DNA of 64,000 bases from assembly GCA_036897445.1 (NCBI GenBank), contig JAYMTL010000012.1, positions 62,001-126,000 of the forward strand, in the 5' to 3' direction. How positions within the stretch are numbered: position 1 is the first letter of the stretch; the number at the start of each line of letters is the position of its first letter. Source of the DNA: Pelargonium tetragonum (Eukaryota > Streptophyta > Magnoliopsida > Geraniales > Geraniaceae). Below are positions 61,301 to 64,000 of this stretch, piece by piece. The notes beneath the pieces are model-generated. The model ran no database searches. It was given only the letters and a program-made list of their open reading frames with translations, and was not told the origin of the DNA. Both the position numbers and the translations under genes were made by a program.

Positions 61301-62689
61301 CGCTTCTTATTCTTAGCCAAGGACCGGGTAAAGGGTTAGTCCTGTCAATAGAAATTTGATACATTATTGTATACCTCGCGGATATAACAATCTATTTAGA
61401 ATTTATAATAAAAAATTTATGCAAGGATTTATTAATCTTTCCCCAGGGTATCCCTCACTTCCACTAAAAAGAGAAATTCACAGAGACTTCTCGGCTAGCA
61501 AAAAAGTTTTTGGGTTTACACTATAACTATTCTGAAATAACAAGAACTTAGAAATCCCATGCTCCTTCCCGCGTATATTACAAGTTTTCTGATGTATCTT
61601 TTCGAATTCATAAAACGGGAGTCACTTGGTTTATCTTTTTCTTAAGCTTTTTTAGACTAAGAATATTGAGGAGAAGCATAACCTTTCCTTAGCGACGGGG
61701 ATTCACAAGTCTTCGGATGCACTTAGTTTACTCTTTCAAATTCTCTATTACCTTATTTTTTGTAACACGGGTTATAAAAACTCAGAAAATTCTAAAGAAT
61801 GGGATACGTTTTTAAGCTTTTAATCCCAATGTAAAAAATGAGTTACTTTTACATGGAAATTCCGTACACAATTATCCCTAAAATCTCCTGTAGTGATCCA
61901 TCTCCTAAAGAGAAGCAGCCTCTTAACGATATGTACAAAATTCTTTCATTCCTTCATTCAAAGAAATTCTTGGAAGTTTCTTGGCTACTAGTTTTTGTAT
62001 TTGGAATTATTACAATATAAGGGCTCCCTAAGGGATTCCCGAAAAAGGGTTGCATAAGACTAAGAAAGCAGGGTATCCAGATAGGGATTGGAGGTATCAT
62101 CGAGTTAGGTAAGGGCTTTTAAGGAAGAGTAAGTAAAGGCTGCCTTTGTATTCCTGCGTTTCTGATTTCGGGTAATATAAAGTAACATAAAGGTGGGGAA
62201 AGAATAAAAAAGTCATGAATTTCCGGTAAAGACAATATAGAGAATTAAGGGATAAGTTGTTTTCCTATCGTTGTTAAAACGGTAATTTAAAATATCTACT
62301 AAAGGTTCTTTTTTTTTAGAGAGGTTTTCCTTCTCTTGAGATTTGAAATTCAAAAAGAAATATTTGAGAAAATTGGGAGCCCAGTAATCCGTGACTTGTC
62401 CATATTAAAAAGAAGTAGAGCCTCAATACTTAGCTTCCTCTTGACTTGCCGAGGAAACCCTTGTAAAACGTAAGAGAATAAACTAATTACAATTCTCGAA
62501 AGGAGTTGCTCAGCCTTTATGTCATAGCGACTGTCTCTAGTGTTCTGGGCCTTGAGAAATGGTAATTATTAATGTCTAAAAATGTATAAACGGGGCGTTA
62601 AAAGCTTCAAATATAGAGGGAAAAAACACCTCCTGAGGTATCTAAACTTGCATTTTAAGCTATTATAGATAGTAACTAAAGCACTGTTC
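55398..62689. other. gene-free dotted DNA
   Basis: Seven kilobases with no supported gene. Frames of 60-65 codons at 56853, 58598 (minus), 58907 and 61838 have no motif; 58907 overlaps an LSU-rRNA-like word at 58925-58936. An SSU-like word is at 57121-57130. Confidence 0.5.
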
Positions 62690-62709
62690 TAATGAATCTA
62701 GATTCATTA
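62690..62709. repeat. 20-bp perfect palindrome
   Basis: TAATGAATCTAGATTCATTA is perfectly self-complementary with no spacer. It contains both A/T and G/C positions, so chance is less likely than for an AT-only run. A candidate protein-binding site or recombination relic. Confidence 0.65.
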
Positions 62710-64000
62710 TCGTCCTTTTGTAAACTTTTTACTTAAGTGTGTAATATCTAGAGTATATATATTCCAGAATTTCTTAGTAGGGTATGTAGCTTTAAAGCAA
62801 GGAGTTTCAGTAAAGACATTAAGGAATTGGAAAAGGCTAAGTAATTAAATAGCAGCTACCAAAATCTTGATTATGAAAAGTAAAGAAGTTACAGTCAGTA
62901 AGCTCTTATGTTCCCTTTTTATTTATTATTTATAAAGTTTAGAATAAAGGAGTTCCTTTAGTTTACTTTTGAGATTTTTTTAATCTAAGAAAAGCCAAGG
63001 CACTCAAATTGATGGGTTATAGGCATTCTTTTCGAACGAATACCCTTTTAAGTCTTTATAGAAGAATACTTAGATTTCAGTAAGTATTTAACTCCGGGAA
63101 CTCATCTGCAAACGCTGTTAAGGGACTTTATATTAATATTCGTTGTATCCTAAGCTTATAGAAAGTGCAATTCCAAAAACCAGAAACAAAGAGTGCTAGC
63201 CAAGAAACTTCCACTGTACTTTTAGAAAATCATAATGTGAAAAAGATATTTCTTACAGGAAGTAGTATTTCCCTTTTAGTTTTAGGAGGGTCCAATTACT
63301 AGAGTAGAAAGATGTTTTGGTATTTCTAGGTTCTCGAATAAAAATATACAATGACTAATTGTCAAAAGAAAGACTTTGTGTATACTTTAAATTTAAATAG
63401 TCAAGGACAAGGGTTAACAATAAGGGAAGTGTTTCCTTAGACTTTTGCAAATGAATGCAGGGGATAAGTAGAGAAGTAAGTGAGTTAAGTTCTAGTAAAT
63501 AAACAAGGGAGCCTTAAAAAGGGATTTCCTAAAGCAAAGTAAGGGCATTTTCGCTAGAGGTTTCTATTTCTGACGAAAGGTGCAGCTTATAAGAAAGTTA
63601 TGATGAAGAAGAAAGAAGGTCTTCTGAAGAGTATGAAACGGGTATAGATAGCTCACGGGTAAGATTTGAAACCTTTCCTTTAGCTCTATGTTGCATTGCA
63701 TTTGTCCTTAACTTTCCCCGCTGTCTTTAACTGAGAATATGAAAGCAGCCTTATTCTAGGGTTCCCCTATATTTCCTGGTATTCATTTCCCAATAGGGCT
63801 TACTACTTAAGATCTGGCTATATTTTCTGTATTACTAGCTTCGGCAATTAATCGGAGCTGTAACTCTAATACAAAACAAAAGAGAGTCTTATTTTTCACA
63901 GCCCTTTTATTATAGTATATATATATATACTAGTTGTTAAGCCTACAGCTCTCTACCTTACTTATGAACCGGGAAGGAGGGCTGCCTATTAATGAGTTTC
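62710..64000. other. gene-free end of window
   Basis: Dotted DNA with a purine-rich, less dotted patch at about 63590-63660. No gene supported; the window ends without a boundary signal. Confidence 0.45.
63913..63932. repeat. 20-bp perfect AT-rich palindrome
   Basis: TAGTATATATATATATACTA is perfectly self-complementary; the core is a (TA)n run. It lies 1.2 kb from the 20-bp palindrome at 62690. Confidence 0.6.

Noticed and set aside
1-64000. CRISPR array, insertion sequence, integrase, LTR or LINE element
   Set aside because: I saw no regular spaced repeats, no transposase or reverse transcriptase motifs and no long terminal repeats.

Overview
This 64 kb window is AT-rich (about 36% G+C by eye) and holds no protein gene that I can recognise with confidence. 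The longest stop-free runs are about 115-121 codons. Random DNA of this composition would give roughly ten stop-free runs of 100 codons or more (my estimate), so those runs are not evidence of genes. I found no convincing cytochrome oxidase, cytochrome b, NADH dehydrogenase, ATP synthase, ribosomal protein, polymerase, transposase or homing endonuclease gene, and no complete rRNA.

The best gene-like signals are degenerate tRNA-like sequences: Lys(UUU) at 1975-2043, Trp(UCA) at 8025-8096 and 49351-49430, Arg(ACG) at 34344-34415, Ile(GAU) inside a cluster of three at 46673-46881, and weaker ones at 35175, 37774 and 45188. Most keep the T-loop and part of the anticodon arm. Nearly all have small insertions, deletions or mismatches in the stems. 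Two Trp-like sequences with anticodon UCA fit a mitochondrial type of code in which UGA is read as Trp. My best guess is a mostly non-coding stretch of a very large eukaryotic organelle (mitochondrion-like) genome in which tRNA copies decay or are repaired at the RNA level. The organism cannot be named, and a nuclear origin is not excluded.

Two textures alternate. Most of the window is 'dotted' DNA: AT-rich, full of very short quasi-palindromes with a G-rich purine half followed by a C-rich pyrimidine half (for example 10791-10804). Embedded in it are islands that largely lack this dotting and have one A/G-rich strand. They lie near 5.8-6.0, 8.8-9.3, 11.7-13.1, 19.55-19.82, 26.0-26.2, 42.5-42.7, 46.0-46.45, 47.0-47.2 and 50.4-53.1 kb. 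Several share exact or nearly exact words of 11-18 bp (GGTGTAGGTAT, TAAGATTAAGCTAGAG, TACAGGCTACA, AGTAATTACATTACCTCT), in both orientations. I read them as diverged copies of one dispersed family. Some contain short ORFs with coding-like structure, notably a lysine/serine-rich to alanine/valine-rich frame at 11841-12101. None matches a family I know.

The island family and the broken tRNA set are the most interesting items. Since no conventional gene is visible, the functional layout of the window remains open.
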